Shown: one piece after another, positions 1-11,912 of the stretch
Layout of the letters: each line of letters begins with the position of its first letter
Numbering within the stretch: position 1 is the stretch's first letter
DNA from: Scleroderma bovista
Taxonomy: Eukaryota; Basidiomycota; Agaricomycetes; Boletales; Sclerodermataceae
Assembly: GCA_037178675.1 (NCBI GenBank)
Contig: JAYMGJ010000111.1
Span: 1 to 64,000, forward strand
Reading direction: 5' to 3'
DNA: 64,000 bases
The notes under the pieces: generated by a model
Database searches by the model: none
Told to the model about the DNA's origin: nothing
Seen by the model: the letters and a program-made list of their open reading frames with translations, nothing else
Position numbers and translations under genes: made by a program

Positions 1-140
1 AAGCTTTTTTCGGTTCCCCGTTGGATTAGCCTCCAGTGACAACACAACTACGGCATCGTCGACACTGCCAATGCCCATCAAACGCAACCTCCGGGGACGG
101 CCAACGGCGATGCCCCCAAGCACGAAAAAAAAAAAAGACA

Positions 141-218
141 GGCGCTACCAGGGTTCGAACCTGGGTTTCGGGAATTCGGACTCAAAATCCCGAGTGATAA
201 CCACTACACTATAGCGCC
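141..218 (-). tRNA. tRNA-Gln (anticodon UUG) with a short intron
   Basis: Read on the minus strand, this stretch has a perfect 7-bp acceptor stem (GGCGCTA / TAGCGCC), a D arm of the common fungal TAGTGTAGTGGTTATCAC type, and a T arm CCAGG-TTCGAAC-CCTGG. The anticodon stem CGGGA pairs with TCCCG only if about 7 nt (GTCCGAA) are removed after the base following the anticodon. This restores a 7-base loop TTTTGAT with anticodon TTG and a 4-nt variable loop, as in yeast tRNA-Gln. The insertion sits at the canonical position between bases 37 and 38, so it is read as a small nuclear tRNA intron. A T-rich run (A-run on the plus strand) just downstream fits a pol III terminator. Confidence 0.88.
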
Positions 219-256
219 GTCGACCACGGACGAGTTCGTCTCATTCTCTGCTCGCC

Positions 257-2327
257 ATGCAACCAGGCCTACTACAGCACTTGGCAGACACACACGCGAG
301 ATTCGGGCACGGCGCTCGCACATCAGCTACGTGGACACCTGCAGAACAAAACGCCTTCTTCCGCGCCCTCGCAGTCTACTCGCGGTGGCGTCCAGATCTC
401 ATCGCAGCTGCCATCCCGACAAGGACCACATGGCAGATCGAACAGTACCTCGCCGCACTCGAAGACGGTGCATCGAGAATCCAGGACGGGGACGAGTCTC
501 TGTCTGACTCGGACCAACATGACAGCGACTCGGATGTCGAGCCTGCATATCAAGTGTCCGAGGCATGGGTTGCAGTGGAAGAGACACTCGCGTCGCATGT
601 CATCGAGGAAGAAAACGCAGCGCTACTTGAGCGTCGTCGGGGAACCCCTCCAGAGAAGCGTCCGCGGGGTCGTCCTCGTATCAATGATGGCCGCAAGGGT
701 CGTCGTCCTCGTTATCGACGCCGTGGCGCGAGGAGGTTTACACCAGACGACAAAGAGGACGCCAGTACTCTTAAACACGCCTCGCCCGAGGTCGAGGAGC
801 CCCCCCCAGAACAACCCCGCAAAAAACGCCCGCGTGTCACCGTCGCACGCGAAGACTACATGACCCACTTGGATGATGCACATCTGACCGTGCTGGATAC
901 TTTTCTAAGAGAAGGCGAGGAATCGATTGAAAACAGTAGAGATACTGTCCCCCCGGAAATGGGCCATACACATACTGACGACCCATCAAACGCACTCATC
1001 GATCCAGCTCTGCTGGCCATGTCCCGAGGTATTGGTCTCCTTCACCTCCCGTGGCGGGGACTGATATCACCACTGTAGTCTCTCCTATACCTACAACGAC
1101 CATGCCAAGCCCACCAATCATATCCGAACATCACGCAGCCACTTTCACTAATATCGGCCTCTCTCATTTTTCATACAGCGGCCCCAGTGCGCCTCATGAG
1201 GACCCTCCTGGTGACCTTCTCTCTCCAAAGTCTCGGCGTCGTCTACAGAAACGTCTCTATATGCGACGACATCGGGCAAAACTGCAGGGCCATCTCGATT
1301 CTGTGCAGGCCACATTCCCGGGTCGTCTCAAGGCTGGGCGCAAGCCAAAAAAGACGCCTGCACCGTCGACGACCTGCACACCAGATATCGAGTCGGATGA
1401 CCAGCAGTCAGCAAAGCCAAAGCACAACAAGAGTGGATTGACCTTGCCGTACAAGCTCAGGGCCATTTTCAGCGAACTTGGTGTCGATGCGGCCTACTTG
1501 CGTGCGCAGGGGATGGACCTCATACATTTCGGTGCATTGGCGAACTTGAGGGGGTGTGTTCGTGCTCTTGTTTTAATTTCACGGTTGCTCAGATCGGGTT
1601 TTGTGTGCAGGTTATACAACGCCCTCGAGCGGGGACCCTCTCCGAATGAGGACGAAATCCCAAAGGGCGTGGACGCGACGCTGGTTCAGCATCTCCAGGC
1701 CGCAGTGGTCGTGTTCGTGACAGATGTGATGCATCGTGCGATTGTCTGGAAAGAGAGACAGATACGGCTCAAGAAAAGTCTTGCGTGGAGGACTAATGAA
1801 TATGTATGCTGGGCGTCTATCGTGCATGGACAGCTAATGACCCCACACTACAGATTACCGCCAACGCGGTCAAGCACGCGCTTGAAACGCTCGGTGTGCG
1901 GTATCACAGCCACAAGGACTACTTTTCCGCGTTACTCTCCCGCTCAACTGCCCCGCCAAGTGATCACGACACGAACGAGTCTTCTCCCGTAGAAGCACGT
2001 GAGCACAAAGATCCGACCACATCCGCGCTACCCGCCCACAGGGACATCTACACACCGCTCGTCCGTCCGCCATCCGTGCTCGGCGTCCACCCCCTCGACT
2101 GCTTTGCACGGACGTACATGCGGGAGGCGACGCGGAGGGCGGATACACGCGTGGAGCGCGATGAGGACGATCAGGCGTCGTTGATGTCGGACGAGACAGA
2201 CGAGGAGGCGCTGGAGGCTGAGATGCAGGAGGACGAGGCACTCGATGAGGAGGATGCAGAGAGGGCAGAAAAGTACGAAGAGGATCTCTGGGCTCAAGTG
2301 TTCGACTCGGGGTCCGTGCGTAGATAA
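257..2327 (+). CDS. SANT-domain protein, Rrn5-like RNA polymerase I initiation factor candidate
   Basis: Model join(257..1028,1079..1553,1611..1803,1854..2327), 637 residues; all introns are 50-57 nt GT-AG with CTGAT or CTAAT branch-like sites. Residues about 24-72 form a SANT/Myb-like helix-turn-helix beginning WTPAEQNAFF and ending near a conserved tyrosine-leucine pair. This layout resembles Rrn5, a subunit of the yeast upstream activating factor at rDNA promoters. An acidic stretch, a strongly basic RGRPR-type stretch, a structured middle (exons 2-3) and a very acidic C-terminus (Asp/Glu-rich, last 70 residues) follow. The Rrn5 assignment rests on SANT resemblance and overall shape, and another SANT chromatin protein is possible. 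The gene starts 39 bp from the divergent tRNA gene. Confidence 0.7.
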
Positions 2328-3036
2328 TTATGGATAATAATAATAATAAATTAAGATTTGGATACCCCGGAAAAGCAATCGACCGAATCAACGGTTTTCC
2401 TCTCTTCATACGACTGACGAGTCTGTCTTTTTCCTTTTTTTTTCTTTCATTCCCCTCGTCGTCGCTGTCGCCGTCGTTGTCCATCGTATACGTGCGTGTT
2501 TTCGTCGCCATCGCCGACATTCGCTGACTGTGTCTCAAGGCGTCGGTTGGATCAGTCTCGGTGTCCTTGTGTCCTTGTCCTTTACCAAAGTTTTACCTCT
2601 ATCTATACAACACAGCACAGAATCTTATCCCTCTCCTCCCTCTCCCCCTCTTGCCCGTTTTTGTGCGTGTTTTTTCTTCTTCTTCTCTCTTCTTTCCCCC
2701 ACCCCCAAACACCCTACACTCCTTTGAATCCCAACAACGCGAAAAAGGCTGTTCAAACAACGCAGCTCTTTTTGGTTGTAGCTGTTTCCCTTGCATATCA
2801 TACATTGCAATTCCATCCAACCCCCAGTGACCCACATACACCCACACGCTCCCTACCCCCCCATCGTTATTTGGGTTTTCGTTCCTTCTCTAACATTTAC
2901 CCTTTTTTTTTGCCCTCTGTGGTTTATTATCACCATCATTCGTTGAACTTTTACCCAACGACGTTCCTCGCCGTTGCCAATTCACTTTCCTTCCCTTCCA
3001 ACCGCATACTCTCTTCAACCGCTCGTCTTCATCGAC
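2328..3036. promoter_or_regulatory. CT-rich intergenic region and 5' leader of the RRM gene
   Basis: This 709-bp stretch lacks a coding signal I can support. It holds long pyrimidine tracts on the plus strand (2640-2720 and 2820-2920), typical of the region around transcription starts of well-expressed fungal genes. Several open frames cross it but they are low-complexity Ser/Leu/Pro readings of the CT tracts. It separates the upstream SANT gene from the Nrd1-like start and may contain an untranslated first exon. Confidence 0.5.
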
Positions 3037-5480
3037 ATGGACGACGTGCAGACCGCTTTCGTGACTCACTATCCTTCTTACGGCTTTGATCTCGACATGA
3101 TGAAGGTGCATGATGGCCAATATCTATATGAAATGTACTCATACGCCACCCACCAGAGGTCTATGGATTCCGTCGGTGGCCCAGATGCCAAAAAAGCCCG
3201 TTGGTCGCCCACCTCGCTGAACGGAACGACCGGCGCACTCTCCGCGCACTCGTCCGGCTCCGCCAACACCACTACCAGCACCGCCGCAGCCGCAGCCGCC
3301 GCCTCTACCCGCGACGCATTCGCCAACTACGGATACGGCCCGCAGGCGTCTATCAACCAGCCCGCGGCGTTCCAGCCCTCCAGTTCTCCCGCGTTCACGC
3401 CTACCCAGCTGTACTCGACGCCGTCGCTCAGTATTAATACGGCGGTGGGGATGAATGGGCAGGTGCAGATGAGCCCGCATCCGATGACGAGTGCTGGCTT
3501 TGCACAGCAGCAGCAGCAGCAACATCACCATCATCAGCAGCAGCTACAGCACCAACATCAGCAGCACCAACAACAGGGTATGCAGGGACAGGTGGGGCAG
3601 TTTGGATATGGGATGCTGGGGATGGGTCTGCCGAGTGGGATGCTGGGCGGATTCGGGTATACGAGCCCGTCAGGGGCATTCGCGCAGGTGCGTGTGTATT
3701 TCGTTCGTGCAAGGGCACTCATACTCAGCAGGAGCCCCCGCGCGGATGCATAATAGGGCTTTGCACAGCAGCCGCGGCTTCCCTCTCTCAATGTGAATAT
3801 TCCGCCGACGCCTGGAGCATACTCCCCCGCTGCTCTCTCTGCTGCTCTTTCGGGCGCGCCGAATGCCCCGATCGGACGCACCGTGTACGTGGGCAATTTA
3901 CCTGCCACGGCGTCTGTCGATGAATTATTGAACTTGGTCCATTTTGGACCGCTCGAGTCTATCCGCGTTCTCCCCGAGAAGTCGTGTGTATTTTTGTCAT
4001 TCCTGGATGCCGGCACGGCAGCTGCGTTCCATGCCGACGCGACGATTAAGAAGCTGTCGCTGCATGGGCAGGAGCTCAAGATTGGCTGGGGCAAGCCGTC
4101 CCCTGTGAGCGCACAGGTGCAGCTGGCTATTCAGCAGAGCAATGCGAGCCGGAATGTGTACCTTGGTGGGCTGGACGAGAGTACGACGGAGGAGCAGCTC
4201 AGAGACGATTTGAGTCGGTTTGGGCTTATTGACCAGGTGAAGATTGTGCGGGACAAGAATATCGGGTTCGTACACTTTTTGAGTATTGCGGTGGCTACAA
4301 AGGTAGGCAGGTCCCATTTCTGAGCCTTCTTTGATGCGAGGAGATGCTCATGCGCAGTGGGGGGTGGGGCGATAGGTCGTCAATACTCTTCCGACGGAGC
4401 CAGCGTGGGCTGGCAAGCGCATCAACTACGGCAAGGACCGATGTGCGTACGTTCCAAAGTCCCAGCAGGCGGCGGCACAAGCCGCACAGGCAGCCGCTGC
4501 GCAGTCGCTCGTGGCGCAGTCTGCGACGCTTTCACCGGGTGCGGGTCCGAGCCCGTTCGGAGTGAATCCCTTTGGCGGTTCGTTTTCCCCCTATAATGCG
4601 TTTGCGCCCGACGGGATGAACCTTGCTGCGGCGGGTGCTACCGGGATGGGCATGCAGGGTATGAACAGGACGGTGTATTTGGGGAATATTCATCCCGAGA
4701 CGACGACTGAAGATTTATGTAACGCGATTCGTGGAGGCGTGTTGCAGAGCATGAGGTATATGCAGGATAAGCACATCGCAGTGCGTACTCGTCCGTTCTG
4801 TGCACGATTCACTCTGATGCCGTGTAGTTTGTCACGTTTGTGGACCCGGCTGCTGCGTTTACGTTCTTCCAGGTGTCCACGTATCAAGGGCTTACGCTGA
4901 ACAACCGACGATTGAAGATTGGATGGGGCAAAAACTCTGGTCCGCTCCCACCGTCCCTCGCATTGGCCGTGCATTCTGGTTCGACCCGGAACGTGTACGT
5001 GGGGAACATTGAAGACTTTGAGCTGTTCGGCGAGGAGAAGCTCAAGCGTGACTTTGGAGAGTATGGCGAGATCGAGCTCGTCAATTTCCTCAAGGAGAAG
5101 TGCGTCTGCTCGGTCCAATAGGAGTTTACAAGCTGATGTCCTGCAGGAACTGTGCGTTCGTCAACTTTACGAACATTTCGAATGCGATCAAGGCCATTGA
5201 TGGAATTAAGAACAAGGCGGACTACGCGAACTTACGCATCGCGCACGGCAAGGATCGGTGTGCGAACCCACCTCGATCGGGTCCTCAGGGTGGTGGACGC
5301 CGGACGGCGAGTGGGAATACGGCTGCGACGGCCGCAGCGAGCAGCGTGGGTGATGAGGGTGCGGAGGGTGTGCTTGGTGCTGGGGATCCCTCTGCGTGTG
5401 AGCAGGTAAAGGAGGAAGAGGAAGAGGGATATGTGCCGGGGGATGGTGCTGAACTTGATGGCGTGAACGGCACCAATTGA
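3037..5480 (+). CDS. nrd1: Nrd1/Msa-type RNA-binding protein with four RRM domains
   Basis: Model join(3037..3687,3757..4302,4376..4780,4828..5099,5147..5480), 735 residues; every join preserves frame. Four RRMs are visible near residues 258-330 (RTVYVGNLP), 342-415 ([15 protein letters not shown]), 498-575 (RTVYLGNI) and 588-660 ([14 protein letters not shown]). RRMs 1 and 3 are followed by the paired motif LKIGWGK; RRMs 2 and 4 are followed by GKDRC. This domain order is that of fission yeast Nrd1, a cytoplasmic mRNA-binding regulator that restrains sexual differentiation. The N-terminus is disordered, with an alanine run and a Gln/His tract; the C-terminus is acidic. The ATG at 3037 follows a CT-rich leader and is the first in-frame start of the conserved-looking N-terminus. 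Orthology is inferred from architecture. Confidence 0.9.
3505..3576 (+). repeat. CAG/CAN trinucleotide tract encoding Gln/His
   Basis: A CAG/CAA/CAT/CAC-rich run encodes about 24 glutamines and histidines with few interruptions, inside exon 1 of the four-RRM protein. Mixed codons suggest an older tract with limited slippage potential. It lies in a disordered region upstream of RRM1. Confidence 0.85.
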
Positions 5481-6768
5481 TGAACCCGCGGTAGTTGATG
5501 TGGACAGGCCCATTCGACCGTCAAGAATACGGCGCGTTTTCGGAAATTGATGTTTCATGGCCGCTGTGGAGTTTCGTCTCGTTTCCACTCCGCTTTCCTA
5601 TCGTCTCTCTCTCGCTCTCGCGTTCCCGGCATTGGATTTGTTCTGCTAGAAAGTCTTGGTCTGCCTGCCTGCCTGCCCCTCTCTGTCTTGGACATTGTTT
5701 CCCCTCCGATCTTGATGATACCCCGGTCTCTGTCTCTCTTTGTCTGCCTCTGTCTCTCCTTGTGTCACCATCTCTGTGCATATGCGTCCCTATCGCTCAC
5801 TGTCTCCATCCTGTCTCCCCTTCTTTCCTCCGCGCGCTACCTCCCGACTTTCCATTTCTTGTCGCTGACTCGACCTCTGCTCGGCTTCAAATCCCCTTAC
5901 ACTCGTCCTAGACGACCACCGATCGACGGGGTCAAGAGTCGATCTGTGCGTACCAAAGAAGAGCTCACGGCTATTTAACAAACGAAGGAAAAATAAAGAG
6001 GGTTGGTGTTTTTCTTTTCCGTCTTCTAGCTCGTCCGCCCGCTCGCCTCGTATCTATCGCCTTGGATGACGACGCATGGATCTACTGTATTGCGGGATGC
6101 GAAAAGGATGCGAAAAGGGCCATTGGTTTGAGCAGCTACATACACATCTATATTTTCTTTCCCTTGTATATTCTTTTTCTTCCCCCCTCCCCCTGACCTC
6201 TTCATATTCTACACGCGTACCTGAAGCTATGGTTGTTTTTGCGACCTACCTTTATTACCTTGTGTCTTTGTGGCATTTACCGTCTTCCTCCTACCTTTTC
6301 TTTTCTTTTCGTTTTAGCTTAGCGTTTTTAGTATATGCTCACTTCTTTCTGATTTTTGCATCATGGTGTCTGATACATTATGTGTCTTGCATATAACTTT
6401 CTCGTTTGCTGAGACTGTTGTGTCTGTGTGGTGGAATTTGATGCACCGATGGTGCAAGTACATAGGTGCGTGTTCTCGTTGGAAATGGATACGTTTGTAC
6501 TCGTCGATGGAGGATGACGACGACAGGCGATGGTACATGTGAGATATTGGACGATCAGGAACACAGCTGCAGAGTGTAAACTAACTATGTACAACTACCA
6601 CTCATACATGATGCATGAAGCTTGAAGTCTTGGCTTTCCAATCAGACCAATGTCATCAAGCACAGTAGATGCAATGTAATTGGCTGACACAAATCCTAGC
6701 TCACCCTGATAGCTACTAACTAGTCCTCGCCAGAATAATTATGGACCGACTACGCATTAGCAACAGTG
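5481..6768. other. Intergenic, no supported gene
   Basis: This is 1.3 kb between the RRM gene and the convergent BTB gene. It is pyrimidine-rich on the plus strand from 5580 to 5900 and again from 6130 to 6400, with only low-complexity open frames. It probably carries the long 3' UTR of the RRM gene. I see no RNA gene or mobile element. Confidence 0.5.
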
Positions 6769-7658
6769 TCACTTGCGCTTTCCAGATTTTCTTTTACTTG
6801 CCATAATGGCCTTAAATACGGCGAACGGAACATCAAACTCCGCACCAGACAATTCGAAGATTTTCCTTATCATAGGCGTAAAGTCAACATCACTCGCGTT
6901 TCGAGTGCTTGACGCGATATGATCCACAGGGCTGGGAGTATTAAGAAGGGGAGTAGGGCCGAAGATGGATGATTGAAACGCTGGAGTTGTGGATGGTTCA
7001 AATACAAGGCACTCGCGAACGGCGGCTATTTTCAGGGCTACTTCCAAGCCAAGGAGTTGGACATCCTCTACGTTAATTGGTTCCGGCCGTTGTGCCAGTT
7101 CGTTAAGACCCGGTAAAAGCCACGACTTGATATCATATTGGAAAGCCAAGGCGACTTTCTCTACAGGACTTTTTTTAATTGATGAGTACGACATGTGCTC
7201 CAACGCTATGGCGCGAATTTGCTGGAACTGCCACATTTGTGATAGCTTCAAGACTGAAATCCATTTCTCAGAATTCAGTTGTATGTACGTGCCACGGGGC
7301 CTACGGGAGGTTAATCACTGTAATGATTTGTAAAAAGATGTACACTTCGCTTACCCTGGGAACAGTACCTCGAGCAGCCACCTGAATTCCTCCGCCGTGG
7401 TGCCACCCAACCGAATCGGGTGTTCATCGCTCGCACCTTCCACCTCAGCATCAGGGGGAGGGGAAGATGAGAACTTGTCCTGGAAGAACGTCGATTGTGC
7501 TTCCAGGGTGTGACGGGGAACCCTGAACAAACAATCTTCTACCTGTCGAAACAAACCGCGATGACTTGGATTTGCCTCCACCGTGTGACAGAAATCTTAC
7601 ATACTTGCAGAGTAACCAAGGTCATGTAAAAGTCTTGATCCTTGTTGCGCTCAGCCAT
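6769..7658 (-). CDS. BTB/POZ domain protein of the Agaricomycete type
   Basis: Model complement(join(6769..7300,7355..7542,7605..7658)), 257 residues, introns 54 and 62 nt. The order is typical of the large Agaricomycete BTB family: a short start (MAERNKDQDFYM), the BTB core VEDCLFRVPRHTLEAQSTFF, an acidic loop, then DEHPIRLGGTTAEEFRWLL. A helical C-terminal half follows with WISVLKLSQMWQF, RAIALEHM and a PVEKVALAFQYDIKSWL segment. BTB domains of this group are thought to dimerise or link substrates to Cul3; the actual partner here is unknown. The N-terminus is short because exon 1 has only 18 codons, and an alternative upstream exon cannot be excluded. Good family match; function uncertain. 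Confidence 0.85.
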
Positions 7659-8239
7659 GAGTGCTAGACACTGGAGGTGCTGGTGGTGGTGGAAGGGCGG
7701 GTAGGAAGTGCGCTGCCCATGATTGCAGGGCGATGGTTTTGAGCCTCACCTCTTCCACGTACATGATCTGCGTGTCCAAATAGATATATTCACATGTTCT
7801 CGGAGAAGTATCGGAGAAATACTGACAGGAGCTTATTGATTTTGCAGCAAGTTGGTGAAATCGCATCGCAGTCCTTGAGATCAAGTCAGCCCCCAGATTG
7901 AAACTACTACAATTTACTTACATAAGTGCCAGTCATTAGGATTATGCTTCTCTCGGTTCCTCGGCTTGCGTTCTGGGATGGTGTTGTCGGTGTGCAACTA
8001 TATATGGAGGTACCAGACGAGTAGAATGGCATTGTCGTTCACAAGTTACAACTAAAAAGAGAAACTCACATAAATAGCATCAGCGAATATACAAAGCTCT
8101 GTCGTGGATCATCGGGGCCCTTCAGTTTGCCTCGATGAAACCACCCGTTTCGCCACTTTATGCGTAATTTGCACATGTTTGTACCTCAGCCAGAACGCGT
8201 TATCATGTCAATTTGCTCACAACCTGTGGCACTTCAAAT
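7659..8239. other. Divergent promoter region, nothing recognised
   Basis: This is 0.58 kb between the divergent BTB gene and the sirtuin gene. A minus-strand open frame continues upstream of the BTB start but has no family resemblance. Both promoters must lie here. Confidence 0.4.
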
Positions 8240-9355
8240 ATGTCGACTGTATCTAACATGCACGTTCCTGTGTCCAACCATCTCCAGGATCCGAGTACAG
8301 TCGCGACCATAGCACGTCTGAGAGATGCTTTGAGGGTGTCCAAGAACATCATAGTTATCGCTGGGGCTGGTTTATCTGCAGCCTCGGGTGGGTTTCTGCG
8401 CTGTTATCAGAATCCGAGCCTTCAGTTACTTTCCCATTTGAGTACACAGGTATTCCAACATTCCGGGATGGGGGTGGATTGTGGCGTTCACTGGATGCAA
8501 CGACACTGGCCACACCGACCGCTTTTACTGCCAATCCGTCCCTTGTGTGGCAATTCTACCACTATCGACGGGTAAAGCAAGTGTCTTATATTACCGTACA
8601 ATGCATGTACCATGTGATCGATCCACTGACATCTCTGTAGGGCATTGGAGTCGAAGCCAAACCTTGCTCACCACATCATCGCAAAGCTCTCCGTGCCCAA
8701 ATTCCGAAACGAAGTAGCGCCGAACGCAAAGTCGTTCCATCTAATCACTCAAAATGTCGACAGACTTTCCGTGCGTGCACTCCAGGCTCTCGAATCACAG
8801 GTTCCTGCAAATGCACCACCTTCTGCCCGCCCTCAAATGGACTCTGTATTCGAAATGCATGGTCGGATATTCGATGTCAAGTGTACTTCCTGTGACTATT
8901 GTGTTCAGGACTTATCCAATCCACTTTGCCCCGCGCTGAACGTCTCCCACATCAAGGACTACAATGACGCGGGGACTAAGCAGATTGACATCCCCTTGAA
9001 AGAGTTACCACATGTCCTGCTTGTCATGCCCTCGCGCGACCGGGCGTGATCTGGTTTGGTGAGACACCGTACCAGCTTCCCGAGATTAACCGCCTTGTAT
9101 TCAAAGCGGATATGTGTCTCGTGGTTGGAACGTCCTCTACTGTAGGCATCCATGACAATAATATTCAAAGTCTTACGCTTACTGATATGTTTGCAGGTGC
9201 GGCCAGCATCTCTGTTCGCATCCCGAGTGCAGAAGCGCGGAGGGAAAGTCGCCGTGTTCAACCTTGCCCCAGGCGCCGCCGATGAAAATGCCGACTTCGT
9301 TGTGCGGGGCTCATGCGAGACAGAGCTCGCTCGAGTTTTCCCGGAACTGGTCTGA
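8240..9355 (+). CDS. SIRT5-type sirtuin (NAD-dependent lysine deacylase), frame broken by one base
   Basis: Exons 8240..8387, 8450..8576, 8641..9141 and 9197..9355. Sirtuin features in order: NAD-binding GAGLSAASG then [17 protein letters not shown], the Tyr-x-x-Arg pair that reads acidic acyl groups in SIRT5; LITQNVD; catalytic-His motif [10 protein letters not shown]; zinc pair CTSC, second pair [19 protein letters not shown]; a Rossmann C-terminus ending in a tga at 9353. Intron 2 uses a GC donor (GCAAGT at 8577), the only choice that joins YRR to the next exon in frame. At about 9011-9015 the frame must slip by one base to pass from KELPH to CPAC. This is either a 1-nt deletion making a pseudogene or a sequence error. 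SIRT5-like enzymes remove succinyl and related groups, often in mitochondria. The family call is firm; the status of this copy is not. Confidence 0.85.
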
Positions 9356-11912
9356 GCCCTCTGATTGTTGTCGTGTTCGGACCGATATTAGTGGACTTGA
9401 CATTATGATGCACTTGGGAAACAATCGCCATTTCGGATGTCCAATAAGAGTCCGATCGGAGTTCACGCCAGCCCGGTACAACATTCCAAGAGAAGATTCC
9501 TTTGATCGTGTACCGCTTAGACGATAATTTCGACCTTGAAGGATTGCACGCACGATATGATATGGGCAAGGTAAGGCCAGTTGCTGTACCACACCAGTCA
9601 AGGGCTCAGTAGAGCGTTTCGTGTTCGGCACCAAGGTGCTCGTGGTAGTTATCTCATCTGGATCAAGGATGCATTACAGGCCGCCATAGCACGGAAGGCA
9701 AGTCACCGACATATCACCAGCAAGTTTGTGATATCATTTTGCGAATACATTTGGCAGGCTGTCATCCAGATAGCACTCTTGACGGTGCTTCCCTTAATAA
9801 ATGTGACCACTTGATAACTGGTATAACATATGAAGTCCTCGGAGTGGCGAAGTACCTGGTCATTATATCGTTTTATGATGTCAACTTGTTCGTGCGTATG
9901 CCCTCCTTATTATTAGCCATACCTCGGCCCGGGATATGGTGTCTGAATACAAAGATTGGAAGACGTCTCGGTGATGTCGATGAGGACCCGTGCAGAAGGA
10001 GGACGCCTGCGGTCGGCACTATCATGATACTAATAGTAGTAGACATGATAGAGTTGAATGTACAAGTGTCAGTTGAAGACGTTCATATATCAGTATCGAA
10101 TAATATTGCAAGTATCGTTGCGAACGTGTGTTCTATATCGGTACCCCGATATTGTTCTAGACGTATATGCTGCCTTTCCGACGCCCGTCTTCCACGGCAC
10201 TATACTATTGCAGTCCCAATAAGCTTGGGCCCCTGCGATCCCGGGCCGGTGTGCGAATGCTCTACTGGCAAAGCTTTAGACCGATGAGTTGTCCTCCGTT
10301 CCCGCCGTTTTAAACACGCCGAGTGAATTTCAGTACTGTTTAGCAGGATTCAAATGGGCGGGCCATAAACCGAGGGCCGGGCTCCCTCTGTGCTAAGGCA
10401 AACATTTTGTTTCACAGCCTTCGAGCTTCCAAGGCAGAAGTTAATTTGTGCCGCCCGGGGACCTGGTTGACATAGTATCAATCTTACACTTCAATTGTGT
10501 GGGCACAGCATCGATATGGATCCTACTAGCGTGCTGCATAAAAAGTGTCCAAGTTGGATGCTCCGTGATCCGACGCAGTGCATTAGTGATAGCGGCTGAT
10601 TGGCATACTCACCCACCGGCGTGCTAAGCAGCTTATGTGAGTCAAGTTTGAGCATCCAGCTGCAATACATTTTACATTAGACGCTCGATCCAGAGGTGTG
10701 GTTCGACTTACCATAAACTGGAGCTCTCTCCATGTGGGTTCTCCATTTGCAAGGACGGAACTCAAGAAAGGTTTTGACACTTGGACCTTGTGGAAGTTGG
10801 AACAGGAAGGGGTATCATGCTGACCTGAGAGCCACCGTCTGAACCGCCACCGTCACGGTGCTCTAGATACATAATACCTGATTGAGTTGTGATCTACAAG
10901 ACTGCAACCGCTGAGCTTGCATGACCCTGGTCGCCCACGAAAATTCAATGGCAGCCGCGTCACTAAAGCGATTTATCATGTCGACGTACTAGTTTCATTT
11001 TCTTGCAAGTGGACTGCAAAGGTCCTCAGTGCTTCGCATGATTTTTGCCAGGTACTGACTGCTCAAATGCTCATGGCATCTCATCTGGTGTGCCACATAA
11101 ACGTCATGCATTATGAGCAGTTCTACTGTCTTGATAGTGCAATTATAGCACCCATGAAACTCATTTTGTTATCTGAGGGTACCGACTCGGATAATATTAT
11201 TATTGATATTATGTCGACAGGGCTGTCGGCTAAGCCAAATGAGGAGTACCTCGTATCCCTTGCATGTGCGATTGTCAGTGGGATGTCAATCCCACCGCAG
11301 ATACAGACGCCCGCCATGATGATTTGGCTGGGGGATTCATGGTGAGTCTTGCTTTTGGGAGGTCTCACGCTGAGTCGAGAAACTTTGTCCGGTTGGTCGC
11401 GCTGACTACGAATGTGCAGGGCACGAGGCCCATCCCTAACATAACGTTATCCTCGAGAAATGAAAACGGAGGGAGATGAGACCGCCAGTCCCTGCCATGC
11501 CGGCACCTTTACGGCGCGTCGCTCCCACAGGCCATCCTTGACTTCTCAGGTGTGTCCCAAGGTTTTGGGCTCACGCGGTACTTAATGGCTCGTATGTCGG
11601 TTACGGTCCGCCACTCTTCTCCCTTCCCTCATCTCTTCGAGGTTTTGTCGAGTTGCAGACGATGAACTTGGCTGCGACGAACTTCTCCGTGGATAGGTGT
11701 ACCCCTCGTGACAAGTACGCACGTACACAAATATCTTTCCCCAGATCTGTCCGCACCAGCGTCGACGATCTCGTGCTCGACTCTCCGGTACGTTTCCCCG
11801 CCTTGTTCAATTCCTCTGGGCGATACTGACAGAGATATTCTAGCTCAGCGCGTTCTACATAGTCGGGAACGAATTTCGTCCCCGTCCACGGTCTCGGTCC
11901 TTTACGCACAAG
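9356..11912. other. Gene-poor 2.5 kb, no supported gene
   Basis: Short open frames occur on both strands (for example 9739-10287 plus and 10917-11345 plus), but none shows a recognisable domain, consistent splice structure or codon regularity. The sequence is compositionally mixed, with no terminal repeats or transposase motifs noticed. It may contain decayed sequence or unannotated non-coding RNA. Confidence 0.4.

Noticed and set aside
1870..2538. Long minus-strand open frame antisense to the Rrn5-like gene
   Set aside because: It overlaps well-supported exons, has biased Arg/Pro/Ser composition produced by the complementary acidic coding strand, and lacks any domain.
2496..3089. 197-codon plus-strand open frame upstream of the RRM gene
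   Set aside because: It is a reading of pyrimidine tracts (Ser/Leu/Pro/Phe) and ends in another frame across the start of the real gene.
5495..5978. Two overlapping plus-strand open frames rich in Leu and Ser
   Set aside because: CT-rich 3' region; no conserved features, and both frames are open only because of base composition.
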